Below are positions 47,076 through 59,185 of a stretch of DNA of 64,000 nucleotides, in pieces. Source of the stretch: Sipunculus nudus. Lineage: Eukaryota; Annelida; Sipuncula; Golfingiida; Sipunculidae. Made by a program: the position numbers and the translations under genes. Position 1 is the first letter of the stretch. Each line of letters starts with the position of its first letter. The notes under the pieces are model-generated. The model saw only the letters and a list, made by a program, of their open reading frames with translations, had not been told where the DNA came from and did not search any database. The stretch is taken from assembly GCA_026874595.1 (NCBI GenBank), contig CM049316.1, positions 47,554,695 to 47,618,694 of the forward strand, in the 5' to 3' direction.

Positions 47076-48940
47076 ACAGGTGGTCCTTCACCTTCTGAAG
47101 ACAGGAAAACCACCATGACCTTGACAGTGACTTGTATGTTAGATATATACTTCAGGTGACCTGGGATACCTTGCTCAGATAATACGTGAAAAAAGCAGGC
47201 AGGCCCAACAGCCAAGATTTACAGGATTGCTATTTTTTAAAGGAAAAGATGAACATCTGTAGGGGATGGTTTTAGAGTTCAGATCTTGTGCACATAGTTG
47301 GCCATGATTTGATGTTTATATCAAGCTTGTAGAAAAGTCCTGCTAGCTGTGATTGTCACAGAAAGATTCATCACTTCTCTACTACTTTTTTACCACTGTA
47401 GGACCACACCTGTTTTACAATGGTATTGAACAGGATTATGAATGCAGACCTTTTACCACCAGAGACTGTGATATTCCTACATCATCAGCATATAGTGCTT
47501 GTGGTGAACAAATCTACAGGTGTATCACAGTACACAGGATTTGTCTCTGAATATACTGAACACACTTTGTATTAAGCAGAAAGGGCAACATCCTTGAGAT
47601 ATTATGACCAGAGATTTTGATTATTTTGCGGTCCAAGTAGAACACCACCCCTTGTGCACACAGTCCGGTGGCCGTAAAATGTGCTCTGTCATTGTTATTG
47701 AGAGTGCGAGGAGAGATGTGCCTATCCAGGCATGACTTTGCTTGCCATGGGCTCTGGAACGGGAGGACCTGTCCACGTTGACAAAACACCTGTATTATAC
47801 CTTCACCCGCATACCAGACCCTGGTTTCATTCTCATATGAAAAGACACGATAGGGCCAATATTTGGGTGTGAATACAAATGTGCAAGGTGCAATATTCAT
47901 ATAATGTATTACAAATGTCAAAATCATGACTGTCAATATTGTTCCTGAATTTGTCTTGAAATATTGCTGTGAGACGGGGCTGTTGGACTTATACAGAGAT
48001 ATGACTTGGAGGAACTACAGATAAATCAATCCAGTTATTAATAAAGCTAACTTGGTACTTGCTCCTTGTATAATGATTCTCAGACTCGCAGTTAAAATAT
48101 ACGGGTATAACATGTAAGAAAAGGTGATATTATAGTGGCCATTGATTCAGTTTGCAAGGCTTCAGAAACCTTATTTGTTCTAAGAACCTCTCAAATCTTC
48201 TTGTTGGACTAATTTTAAACCTGTAAATATAATTAACTGTTCAAAAAATGATTTATTTCATAAAGGATGTAATACCCAAATGGTTAATATTAATGTGTAA
48301 GAAAAGTGTTGTTTGCTTATGTTAACACTTTTAAAATGCATCATGTCTTGAGATCTGTCATGATCTATCTCTTCACAGTTTAAATGACACCAAATCAGGC
48401 AACACTGATTACTATTAATTCAAATCTGTCTGGACATCCATTAATAGAATTTATGTTAGACTAATAGACTTGCGATTTTGCTTGCAGTTTGTTATGGCAA
48501 AATTCTCTTACCATCCCTGAAATCAGGTCACATTTAACTGGATTCTTTGGATTATGATCTAAGCAGTATGGAGAAATCCTTGCTGGTTCAGGTACGGGGG
48601 GGGGGGGGGGGGGGGGATTAAAAGACTTGGCAGTGATGCAGATGCTGGACAATGTAATTTGTCATGCATTGACATGTTTTAAAATTATACCAATATATTA
48701 ATTTTTGATTTCATAAAGATATAAACAATTAGTATGACACCATGAACAATACTTGCTACAGATGTACCAAGACCATTGTGTGCAACAAGGTGTGTACGTG
48801 GGTGTGTATGTTGGTGTGCGCAGACAGATCTGTAACTTCTGTTCTTAATCAGCCGTAATGTCAGAGATGTGAGATACCAGTACCCTGAATCCTTAGTGAG
48901 CTCAAACTTATCAAGTGAACTTACCAACCAGGTTTCTTAA
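47076..48940. other. Non-coding DNA with one medium open frame
   Basis: Contains the minus-strand open frame 47514-47936 (listed separately) and a G-run of about 19 (48596-48616). Confidence 0.5.
47514..47936 (-). CDS. Unrecognised 140-codon open frame
   Basis: Open from ATG 47936 to stop. Has a hydrophobic start (MTVMILTFVIHYMN) that could be a signal or membrane segment, and four Cys. Its composition (WPYR, FQSPWQAKSC, GLCAQGVVFYLDR) is less biased than random frames here. No domain recognised. It could be an exon, a mobile-element fragment or chance. Antisense to PSKH1 if that gene's intron extends this far. Confidence 0.25.
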   Translation of the reverse strand: MTVMILTFVIHYMNIAPCTFVFTPKYWPYRVFSYENETRVWYAGEGIIQVFCQRGQVLPFQSPWQAKSCLDRHISPRTLNNNDRAHFTATGLCAQGVVFYLDRKIIKISGHNISRMLPFLLNTKCVQYIQRQILCTVIHL

Positions 48941-48944
48941 CAGA

Positions 48945-51060
48945 CACCTAGCTTAACTTGAGACTGTTAACTTAATATTGTATTAGACATAGCTCCTCAC
49001 AGACTCCTACCTTAACCTGAGACTGTTAACTTAATATTGTACAAGACACAGCTCCTCACAGACTCCCAGCTTAACTTGAGACTGTGAACTAACCAGACAC
49101 AGCTCCTCACAGACTCCTAGCTTATCTTGAGACTGTGAACTTAATATTGTATTAGACATAGCTCCTCACAGACCCCTAGATTAACCTGAGACTGTTAACT
49201 TAATATTGTACCAGACAAAGCTCCTCACAGACTCCCAGCTTAACTTGAGACTGTGAACTAACCAGACACAGCTCCTCACAGACTCCTAGCTTATCTTGAG
49301 ACGGTGAACTTAATACTGAACCAGACATAGCTCCTCACAGACTCCTACCTTAACCTGAGACTGTTAACTTAATATTGTACCAGACATAGCTCCTCACAGA
49401 CCCCTAGCTTAACTTGAGACTGTGAACTAACCAGACTCAGCTCCTCACAGACTCCTAGCTTATCTTGAGACTGTGAACTTAATACTGTACCAGACATAGC
49501 TCCTCACAGACTCCTACCTTAACCTGACACTGTTAACTTAATACTGTACCAGACATAGCTCCTCACAGACTCCCGGCTTAACTTGAGACTGTGAACTAAC
49601 CAGACACAGCTCCTCACAGACTCCTAGCTTATCTTGAGACTGTGAACTTAATACTGTACCAGACATAGCTCCTCACAGACTCCCGGCTTAACTTGAGAAT
49701 GTGAACTAACCAGACACAGCTCCTCACAGACTCCTAGCTTATCTTGAGACTGTGAACTTAATACTGTACAGACATAGCTCCTCACAGACTCCCGGCTTAA
49801 CTTGAGACTGTGAACTAACCAGACACAGCTCCTCACAGACTCCTAGCTTATCTTGAGACTGTTAACTTAATACTGTACCAGACATAGCTCCTCACAGACT
49901 CCTACCTTAACCTGAGACTGTTAACTTAATATTGTACCAGACATAGCTCCTCAAAGACCCCTAGCTTAACTTGAGACTGTGAACTAACCAGACACAGCTC
50001 CTCACAGACTCCTAGCTTATCTTGAGACTGTGAACTTAATACTGTACCAGACATAGCTCCTCACAGACTCCCGGCTTAACTTGAGACTGTGAACTAACCA
50101 GACACAGCTCCTCACAGACTCCTAGCTTATCTTGAGACTGTGAACTTAATATTGTACCAGACATAGCTCCTCACAGACTCCCGGCTTAACTTGAGACTGT
50201 GAACTAACCAGACACAGCTCCTCACAGACTCCTAGCTTATCTTGAGACTGTGAACTTAATACTGTACCAGACATAGCTCCTCACAGACTCCTACCTTAAC
50301 CTGAGACTGTTAACTTAATATTGTACCAGACATAGCTCCTCACAGATCCCTAGCTTAACTTGAGACTGTGAACTAACCAGACACAGCTCCTCACAGACTC
50401 CTAGCTTATCTTGAGACTGTGAACTTAATATTGTACCAGACATAGCTCCTCATAGACTCCCTGCTTAACTTGAGACTGTGAACTAACCAGACACAGCTCC
50501 TCACAGACTCCTAGCTTATCTTGAGACTGTGAACTTAATAGTGTATCAGACACAACTCCTCACAGACTCCTAGCTTATCTTGAGACTGTGAACTTAATAG
50601 TGTATCAGACACAGCTCCTCACAGACTCCTAGCTTATCTTGAGACTGTGAACTTAATACTGTACCAGACACAGCTCCTCACAGACTCCTAGCTTTATAAC
50701 GTGAGACTGTGAATTTAATACTGTACCAGACACAACTCTGTGGTTTAATTGAAAGTCTGAATTCTACTATTTTTGTATATTCAAATCCTGCTGTATAAAA
50801 TAAGTCCATGTGTAAATAAGAGTGCAGATTATTTGTATACCTGTCACCGATTACTACAAACAGACACACTTATTTAACACAATCACCTGAAGGCAGACAC
50901 AACTCCTCACAGACTCCTTGCTTATCTTGAGACTGTGAACTTAATAGTGTATCAGACACAGCTCCTCACAGACTCCTAGCTTATCTTGAGACTGTGAACT
51001 TAATAGTGTACCAGACACAGCTCCTCACAGACTCCTAGCTTTATAACGTGAGACTGTGAA
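48945..51060. repeat. Dimeric tandem array, 59 + 51 bp (110-bp higher-order unit)
   Basis: Alternates a 59-bp form (GACTCCTAGCTTATCTTGAG, ACTGTGAACTTAATACTGTA, CCAGACATAGCTCCTCACA) and a 51-bp form lacking the TTAATACTGTA segment (GTGAACTAACCAGACACAGC). Variant units with CCTACCTTAACCTGAGACTG are interspersed at about 550-bp steps. Confidence 0.96.
50690..50893. repeat. Direct duplication, copy A
   Basis: AGCTTTATAACGTGAGACTG through CACAATCACCTGAAGGCAG. The same sequence lies 347 bp further on, and translated frames of the two copies are identical, so the event is recent. Confidence 0.93.
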
Positions 51061-51240
51061 TTTAATACTGTACCAGACACAACTCTGTGGTTTAATTGAA
51101 AGTCTGAATTCTACTATTTTTGTATATTCAAATCCTGCTGTATAAAATAAGTCCATGTGTAAATAAGAGTGCAGATTATTTGTATACCTGTCACCGATTA
51201 CTACAAACAGACACACTTATTTAACACAATCACCTGAAGG
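51037..51240. repeat. Direct duplication, copy B
   Basis: Copy of 50690-50893, offset 347 bp, placed after two intervening array units. It carries non-array DNA along with array units, so it arose by unequal exchange at the array edge. Confidence 0.93.
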
Positions 51241-53014
51241 CAGTGAACGGAGAAGCAATTAGTTGCAGTTTAAAAGGAGGACAGGTGCTAATTAAGGTGT
51301 GTTCCTGTATTTTTTATACCATCAGGTAGTACGCATGACAAATTATGCGCTTATGAAGGCCTTAGCTATGATACAGTCAATGTGAAAGTAATTACAATGG
51401 CACCATATCAATCATAAATGTTATTAACTTCAGAGGGCGCTAAACAGGTTATCAGGAAAGATACAGGTTCATGCAGGCCAATTAATCATGATACTTGAAT
51501 GCTTGGAGATATTATGATGCTTGCACTTCGCCTTTATACTTATTTTTTAGTTATTTTTTCAATGTGAAATCAAGAAACCTTCTAGTGATGCAGAAACCAC
51601 AGAAAAGCATGTCAAGAAACAGACAGCAAACCAATAAATTTTTTATATAAGGATTCCATATAACTAATGTAAAAAGACATATGGCAGTAAAAAGTGTATT
51701 TTATACTTGACACTAGTTTTTGTACAGTTGGCTTATGGTCATATTATCAATTTATATCCATCCAACTCTTCTCTGTTTCTTTTCTTGTCTTGTTTACTGT
51801 TTGTATTTGTTCTCAGCTCCATTGGGAGTAAAGTATATAGAAATACAAACTCTCAGTGATTCAGTCTTTATCTCAGTGTTAGACAGAGAGTTAGCATTTG
51901 ATTGGCTCAGCAAAAATCCCACTTGAAATGATAAAATAACCAAAAAACTGGTAGTAAGTGTCTAAAGTGTCATTTAGGCTTTTGAAATTGGGGTGGATTT
52001 GTGAAGAAACAGAAAACAAAAGAAGGATCCTAATTCATGAAGTTATCTGGTTAAATGCTTCAGAAATTTAATGCTTCATTTATCAGATTGAATTAGATTG
52101 ATTCAGGGGATACGGTCAGTGGTCTGTATGATTATACACAGCTTTGGCAAATTGTCCAAAGGGCCTGCACTGGCGTGTGTCTTTGATACCAAGCCCACCT
52201 ACATGTATACATAGTAGTGATCTGGTGACAATGGTGACCCCTGGCATGTGAACCGTTGACAGGTTATTATTTGTGGGTGCTTCCTCAGTATTGTCAGACA
52301 ATAATAGCAGCAGGGCATTAACAGCTGACAGGTAAAGTTTTCTGATTTATGTGTTGGTAATGTTGCAGTGTAATGTTGGTCAGGATCAGTACTTACTAAG
52401 CCCAGCACCAGGAGAGTTCAATGAGAAATAGTCAGATTTGTTCAAGTTGTTTATTTGTCCCTGGGACACCGGGGCAGGTTGCTACAACTGTTCTGTATTA
52501 TGACAGCTCTCAAAACCATGTCAAGTCATTTTCTGCAGGACTGCTCACATGGTACCATGTGCATTGATTATTTTGTGTACTCAGCTGTGGAACTGTGCAG
52601 AATTTCTAGAAGAAAATAATCAGAATATTTTCATAGACATGCAAGGTTTTAAATATTTAACAATAAAATTTTCATTGTATTTCAAGGAAATTTGTAAATT
52701 TGATAAAATATGCAATATTTTTCCCCATTACAAAATGTTTCCGTTAATAGCCATTGATTCAATAGTGTCCTTGCGTATTACAATTTTGTTAGACTAAATT
52801 TTTTATTTTTAGGAAATATAGTTTGACTTACCAAAGTTCAAATGGAAGATTAGAAAAACTCCTGAAACATAGCAGTTATTTACTTAAAATTCTCTAGTAT
52901 GATCTGTTGTAACTTTCCACGAATGAACAGTTTGGTTCATCCATTAAATTTGGCACTCAGGAAGTTTCTCTTTATTATTTACTGATCTTCTTGCTGTATA
53001 TTTATTTCAAGTAA
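51241..53014. other. Non-coding DNA
   Basis: AT-rich. Short frames (51720-51926, 52549-52797) lack motifs. Nothing else supported. Confidence 0.5.
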
Positions 53015-53449
53015 TTGTATCCCCAGACAAAGTCGGGATACTATGGTTTCACAATGGTCCCGCCGCCGCCGCAGAAAAACCTTGTGAGCGGGATAACTAA
53101 AAAAATATTTCACTGATCTTCTTCAAACTGTACATTTGTATAGATATAGGTAAGGGGACGAAGCCTATTTAAAATGAGGTCATGACCTATGCTAGGAGAG
53201 TGACCTTGACCTTGAATAGGTCCATTTTTGCTGAAAATAACACAAATTCTTAAATATCTCAAGTAAGCTTGCATGGACTGGTCCAACAATCAAGGTGACC
53301 GAAGATCTTGGATAGCCTTGTGATTACCAGAAACTGGTGGCCCCACCTTTTATCCTTTTTATGCCCCCGCCACAAAGTGGCCGGGGCATATAGTTTTACC
53401 CATGTCCTTCATTCTGTCATTCCGTCATTCCGTCATTCCGAAATCAAAC

Positions 53450-54907
53450 AGTTGTACAGACTTTTTTTCGCAATGCCTGCAGATATTGGCCTGATTTTTG
53501 GTGTGTGGGCAGATAATGACCAGTTACAGATTGAGTTTGCGTTTCGTCCCGGTTGACCTACTTTTGACCGTTTTACGGCTCCTAAACTTAGAAAATTTCA
53601 TGAAAAAATAAATTTTCATTACAAATACACATGTACTGACTTTTTTTTGCAATGCCTGCAGATATTGGCCTGATTTTTGGTGTGTGGGCAGATAATGACC
53701 AGTCACAGATCGAGTTCGTGTTTTGTCCCAGTTGATCTACTTTTGACCGTTTTACAGCTCCTAAACTTAGAAAAATTCATGAAAAATATAAATTTTCATG
53801 ACAAATACACATGTACGGACTTTTTTTTTCGCAGTGCCTGCTGATATTGGCCTGATTTTTCGTGTGTGGGCGGATAATGACCAGTTACAGATCCAGTTTG
53901 CGTTTCCTCCCGGTTGACCTACTTTTGATCGTTTAAGGCTCCTAAACTTAGAAAATTTCATGAAAAATAGAAATTTTCATGACAAATACACATGTACGGA
54001 CTTTTTTTCGCAATGCCTGCAGATATTGGCCTGTTTTTTGGTGTGTGGGCAGATAATGACCAGTTACAGATCGAGTTCGCGTTTCGTCCCGGTTGACCTA
54101 CTTTTGACCGTTTTACGGCTCCTAAACTTAGAAAATTTCATGAAAAATAGAAATTTTCATGACAAATACACATGTACGGACTTTTTTTCGCAATGCATGC
54201 AGATATTGGCCTGATTTTTGGTGTGTGGGCAGATAATGACCAGTTACAGATTGAGTTTGCGTTTCGTCCCGGTTGACCTACTTTTGACCGTTTTACAGCT
54301 CCTACACTTAGAAAAATTCATGAAAAATATAAATTTTCATGACAAATACACATGTACGGACTTTTTTTCGCAATGCCTGCAGATATTGGCCTGATTTTTG
54401 GTGTGTGGGCAGATAATGACCAGTCACAGATCGAGTTTGTGTTTTGTCCCAGTTGATCTACTTTTTACCGTTTTACGGCTCCTAAACTTAGAAAAATTCA
54501 TGAAAAATATAAATTTTCATGACAAATACACATGTACTGACTTTTTTTTCGCAATGCCTGCAGATATTGGCCTGATTTTTGGTGTGTGGGCGGATAATGA
54601 CCAGTTACAGATCCAGTTTGCGTTTCCTCCCGGTTGACCTACTTTTGACCGTTTAAGGCTCCTAAACTTAGAAAATTTCATGAAAAATAGAAATTTTCAT
54701 GACAAATACACATGTACGGACTTTTTTTCGCAATGCATGCAGATATTAGCTTGATTTTTGGTGTGTGGGCAGATAATGACCAGTTACAGATCGAGTTCGC
54801 GTTTGGTCACGGTTGACCTACTTTTGACCGTTTTACGGCTCCTAAACTTAGAAAAATTCATGAAAAATAGAAATTTTCATGACAAATACACATGTACAGC
54901 CGTTTTT
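53450..54907. repeat. 180-bp satellite inside the middle element
   Basis: Eight units with exact 180-181 bp spacing (GCAATGCCTGCAGATATTGG, CTGATTTTTGGTGTGTGGGC, AGATAATGACCAGTTACAGA, CGGTTGACCTACTTTTGACC, then CATGAAAAATA-AAATTTTCATGACAAATACACATGTAC). Two more diverged units continue at 55572-55915 after the inner insertion. Confidence 0.97.
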
Positions 54908-55571
54908 AGCCCTCAGCTCATAGGCTGATGGGCTATTGTCGTCACCCAAGCTGTCCGTCTGTCCATCTGTTTGTCCGGTGTCTGTCCGGTGTCTGTCCGT
55001 CCGTCCGTTCCGCGTCTGTTAACTTTTACCTTGTGAGCGGGATATCTCTAAAAGGATTCACTGTTGGAATTTTATTTCATCAGTGAAGATGTATATCGAT
55101 AAAATCTCGGTCAGGTTTGAAGATGGGTGACCTTGACCCATTTTTCTACATTTTAGAGTCAGAAGTTTATATCTCAGGAACCATTGTGTGGATTTTCACA
55201 AAACTTACTATGATCATTGGGACTGATGGTCTCTATGTGCTGCAAAATTTTGGTGGCGCCACCTGCAATTTCTGATTTTTTTATGAAATTTTATCGGATT
55301 TTTTCAATTTTGGCCTTTTGTGCAGGATATCTCCAAAGGTATTCAACACAGGAACTTCATTTCTTCAGTGCTATTGCATTATATTTACAAAATCTTGGTC
55401 AAGTTCAAAGATGGGTGATCTTGACCTACTTTTCAAGGTCACAGAGCTTAGTATAGAAAAAAACTTAGGAGCTTATTTCTCAGGAAGCATTTGGTGGATT
55501 GTTATGAAACATGGTATATACCTCTCCAATTTAAATTTATAAATGATTATCAACTTTTGCTAATATTCTAG
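54908..55571 (+). mobile_element. Inner element of the nest
   Basis: 664 bp inserted within the 180-bp satellite. Starts AGCCC-TCAGC, which folds with GCTGA-T-GGGCT (54908-54934), then TGTCCGTCTGTCC-type simple sequence. Ends ATTCTAG (CTAG 55568-55571) followed by TTTT. The left flank ends GTTTTT and the right begins TTTTGCAAT, which together resemble the satellite's CTTTTTTTCGCAAT, so insertion was in a T-run without target duplication. The body holds GGTGACCTTGACCC and TTGACCTACTTTTCAAGGTC. Confidence 0.68.
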
Positions 55572-56049
55572 TTTTGCAATACAGTGCTTACAGATACTGG
55601 CCTAATGTTTGGTCTGTGGGCAGATAATGACCACTTACAGATCGAGTTCGCGTTTCGTCCCAGTTAACCTATTTTTCACCATATGACAGATCCTGAACAT
55701 AGAAAATTTCATGAAAGACAGAAATTTTCATGAAAAATGCACATATATTGACTTTTTTTCACAATGCCTGCAGATACTGGCCTGATTTTTGGTGTGTTGC
55801 TTGATAATGACCCTTTACAGATCAAGTTTGCATTTTGCCCTTGTTGACCTACTTTTGACCATACAACACTTCCTGAACTTAAAAAATTTGACAAAATTTA
55901 ACAAATATTTCTAATTTGCCCCAGGCGGGGGCATTCGTGTCCTTCCGACACATCTAGTCTTGTTTTTACGCCTTTTAATCCCCCCATAATTGCCACTTGA
56001 CAGTACTGTAAGCATTATAAGTCAAAAACTAATGGACAGATTTCTTTCA

Positions 56050-57050
56050 TATTATGCACATGTAGAGAGATGGGTTATGGGATGAGGTCTATTTACATTT
56101 AGGTCATGACCTTTACCATGAGAGTGGCCTTGACCTTTAATGTGTCCATATTTGGTGAAAATCACACACCTCTTATGATATCTTCAGTGTTGATAGCCAT
56201 ATGGATTTCAAACGTATCCTATGTATGGCCCACCACTTAAGTAAGAACCCTATAGGTTCTAGGGTCATGAAGTCAAAGGTCAAGGTCACTGGACTCGCAT
56301 CTTAAAAGATAGTGTGGATGCATTTTAAACCAAACTTTCATCCCAGGTCTTCCATCTTGAATATATAGCTCACTTGCCAATAGTGGATGATCCATATCAA
56401 TTTTGGCATCACAAGGTCAAAGGTCAAGGCCACAGGAGCTATCTGTCAAAAAATTAGTTTCTGGATGATAATTCCTGCTTTTATTGATGTATGTCTTTCA
56501 AACTTGACTTGTATATGACCCATTGGAAAAGCAAGACCTGAATTGATTTTGGGGTCATGAGGTCAAAGGTCAAGGTCACAGGACACATCTTTAAAAAGAT
56601 TGTGGATGCATTTTCAGCCAAACATTTAATCTCAGACATTTCATCTTGCACATACAGTTCCCCTGCCAATAGAGGAAGACGCCTGTCAATTGTGAGGTCA
56701 AAGATGAAGGTCACAGGAGCCATCTGTCCAAAAATTAGTTCTCCAGATGATAATTCAAGCTTGGATTAATATATGAAGATCAAACCTGACTTATATATGG
56801 CCCATCAATAAATCTAGACCTCTATTGATTTATATATAAAAGTGGATGATCAATATCAATTTTGGGGTCACAAGATCAAAGGTCAAGGCCACAGGAGCCA
56901 TCGGTCAAAAAATTAGTTTCTGGATGATAATTCCTGCTTTTATTGATTTATAGATTTCAAACTTGACTTATATATGTCCCATTGAAAAAGCAAGACCCCA
57001 ATTGATTTTGGGGTCATGAGGTCAAAGGTCAAGGTCACAGGACCAACATC
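56050..57050. repeat. AGGTCA-rich repeats in the outer element
   Basis: Four to five diverged units of about 150-160 bp. Each has the form GGGTCATGAGGTCAAAGGTC, AAGGTCACAGGA. AGGTCAAAGGTCAAGGTCA is exact at 56560-56578 and 57019-57037. DR1 alone is at 56414-56426 and a variant at 56270-56288. Confidence 0.9.
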
Positions 57051-57201
57051 TTCAAACTGATTGTGGGTTGATAGATGGAAGAAACAATAATTGCTTGCCA
57101 AGTGTCAGTATATGCTGCTAAAAATGGGGGCCCATTCTTAAGGGGGGGGGGGGGGCGTACTATGTCTGGGGATACTCTGGCACCTGCCAAGAAATGTCTA
57201 G

Positions 57202-59185
57202 TGTTAAATTTAGGATAATTTTCTAAATGTCCTTCATGGCATTTCCTGTTTATAACCTACATTTAATCATAACCGGTACTTGTATTATGATGGACACATG
57301 TTTACAATACATGCATGCATTGTCACTATACATGTTTATATTGCACACTAAATTCAATGTATACGATATTCCAGTGTGTCTGTTTTCATGTATAATTCAT
57401 CACAGCTTGTTGTATGTGCTGTACAATTGATTGTTTATGGGAAATATCAGGTAGGTCCTTTGGTAAACATATGCTATTCCTGAATTTCTGGGCATTTTTA
57501 ACATATTAGAATATCCCCTAGCCCTGATACATCAATTCAAATGTACCTTCTACAGCCAAGTACTGAAGTAGTTAACAGGGCTCAATTATTAAATGTATCC
57601 CCTAGAAGCTCTATATGCCATCTGCAGATGCACAGAAGTGCACAGTTCATTAATCCATTAGGTTAAAATTGTATGAAAAATAAAAGTTTTTTTTTATTTG
57701 TTGACAGATGTTTATATATTAACTTCAGTAAAACCAGTATCCTTGTAGAATAAAGGATGCCTTTTTGAGACTGCACAATGTCAGAGCTAGGTCAGCTATT
57801 GAGCTGAGCATCCTGACCAGTTGGTCACTTGGTCCCTCTTTATTTGCTGAGTGTGTCATTCTGACAGACTCACTAGCCTGTATAATCAGAGGAAGAGTTG
57901 TGTTTTGAAACAAAGCTGTAGAGGCTTTATAGTGAAAGTTGAAAAATTACTGAACAGGTGCCGTGGTTACTGGGAGACAGGTGATGTGATGGTGAGTGGA
58001 GTGCATCTACATTAATATTCCCATCACCAAAATGCTGTCTCACGATATGCGTGGCTGCCCCCACCACGGGACAAAGGATGGGGGTCTCCAAGGTCATTGA
58101 CAGGACTAGATTCAGACCTGTGATGTGGAGGCACATTAAGTTTGACAATGCTGTGTACTTGTGATGTGCTCACTGTCCTGCCAGGCCAAGAAATTATCAG
58201 TTTACAACAAACACACATGTGCAACTTGTCTCAGGCTTTCACATGTCTGACAGAATGTTTTCTTTTTCCTTTGCGTTACCTTAAATTTTTCATGGGACTA
58301 CCTGTTCTAGTTTATTTAGTGTTTATAATCCTGTCCAGTGTGATGTCTTGCAATGATGTGTTTAGCATGAATAACAGTTCATGCTAGTCTCTTTTTTTGT
58401 AACTGTCCATTGTTTTACATTTATTTGTAAAACAAAAATACTTATTGATGATTTAATTTCATATTTTGTCCAATCAGCAGTAAATAAAGTTCACCTTTGT
58501 ACACTGACATATTACTTTATTTAAAAAAAGAGGGAACATTCTCTCATAAAATTCAAATACAAATATTTATTCTATAGCACAACTTACTGGTATACAGTAT
58601 GCAATAACTTTCCTAAGGTGCTGTCATGATCTTGTCAATATGCAAATGTGAACCAAGTTGGCTTATCCAATTCTTCAGAATATCAGAATTACATTTGGCA
58701 AAAGGACTTGGTGAATCTGAATACTGCATTGTTGCTGATGGAACCTGCATTCTGTGTTATAAGCTCAGCTGCCTGAAAGCAACAGAGGTATAGGAATGGT
58801 GCTTTGTCCGTTGTCTGTCTGGGTGTCCTTTAACAAGGCAAAAATTGTAACCACTGACCCTAGAGGGTTCTAAGTGAACATCCATGGAGTTCAACAAAAA
58901 AATATCCTTATGAAACTTGAAATTGGGTCACTGCGACCATTACCCTCCGAGCTATGTGGCTTGTAATTAACCCCAAAGATTAATTAAAACTTTGATACAA
59001 AACCACAAGTATCTTGATAATTAATGCAGGGATTGTCATAAACCTTGCCTTGAACATTGAAAATGACTAGTTTTGCCCATTCCCGACAACTGGTGGCACA
59101 ATTTTTTATACCATAAAATTACAGCAATCATGTCAGTTTCTCAGCTGTAGTTTCATCAAGTGTACCAAAACTTGGTATGTTTATT
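57202..59185. other. Non-coding DNA
   Basis: No gene recognised. A further copy of the GCTGAGCA...TTGGTCACTTGGTCCC motif is near 57801-57835. The minus-strand frames around 57927-58224 have no known domain. Confidence 0.45.

Larger units (their letters stand above)
53361..55957 (+). mobile_element. Middle element of the nest, with 180-bp satellite
   Basis: Starts ATGCCCCCGCC with stem ATGCCCC/GGGGCAT (53361-53389). The inverse GGCGGGGGCAT is at 55924-55934. The 3' stem-loop GTGTC (55937-55941)/GACAC (55947-55951) is followed by AT and CTAG (55954-55957), then T. The base before the start is T, so insertion was between T and T with no duplicated target. The interior is a 180-bp satellite. Confidence 0.72.
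53015..57201 (+). mobile_element. Outer hairpin-ended (Helentron-like) element of a three-level nest
   Basis: Starts TTGTATCCCC with stem GTATCCC (53017-53023)/GGGATAC (53035-53041). Subterminal inverted repeat GTATCCCCAGAC (53017-53028) against GTCTGGGGATAC (57164-57175). The 3' end has a 5-bp stem-loop TGGCACCTGCCA (57178-57189), eight bases, then CTAG (57198-57201) followed by T. About 1.6 kb of its own body flanks an inserted element (53361-55957). The body contains repeated AGGTCA motifs and a G-run (57142-57156). Non-coding. Confidence 0.72.

Noticed and set aside
53308-54637. Repeated frames around 53308-54637 as a multi-copy gene
   Set aside because: They follow the 180-bp satellite period (divisible by three), so frames recur without selection.
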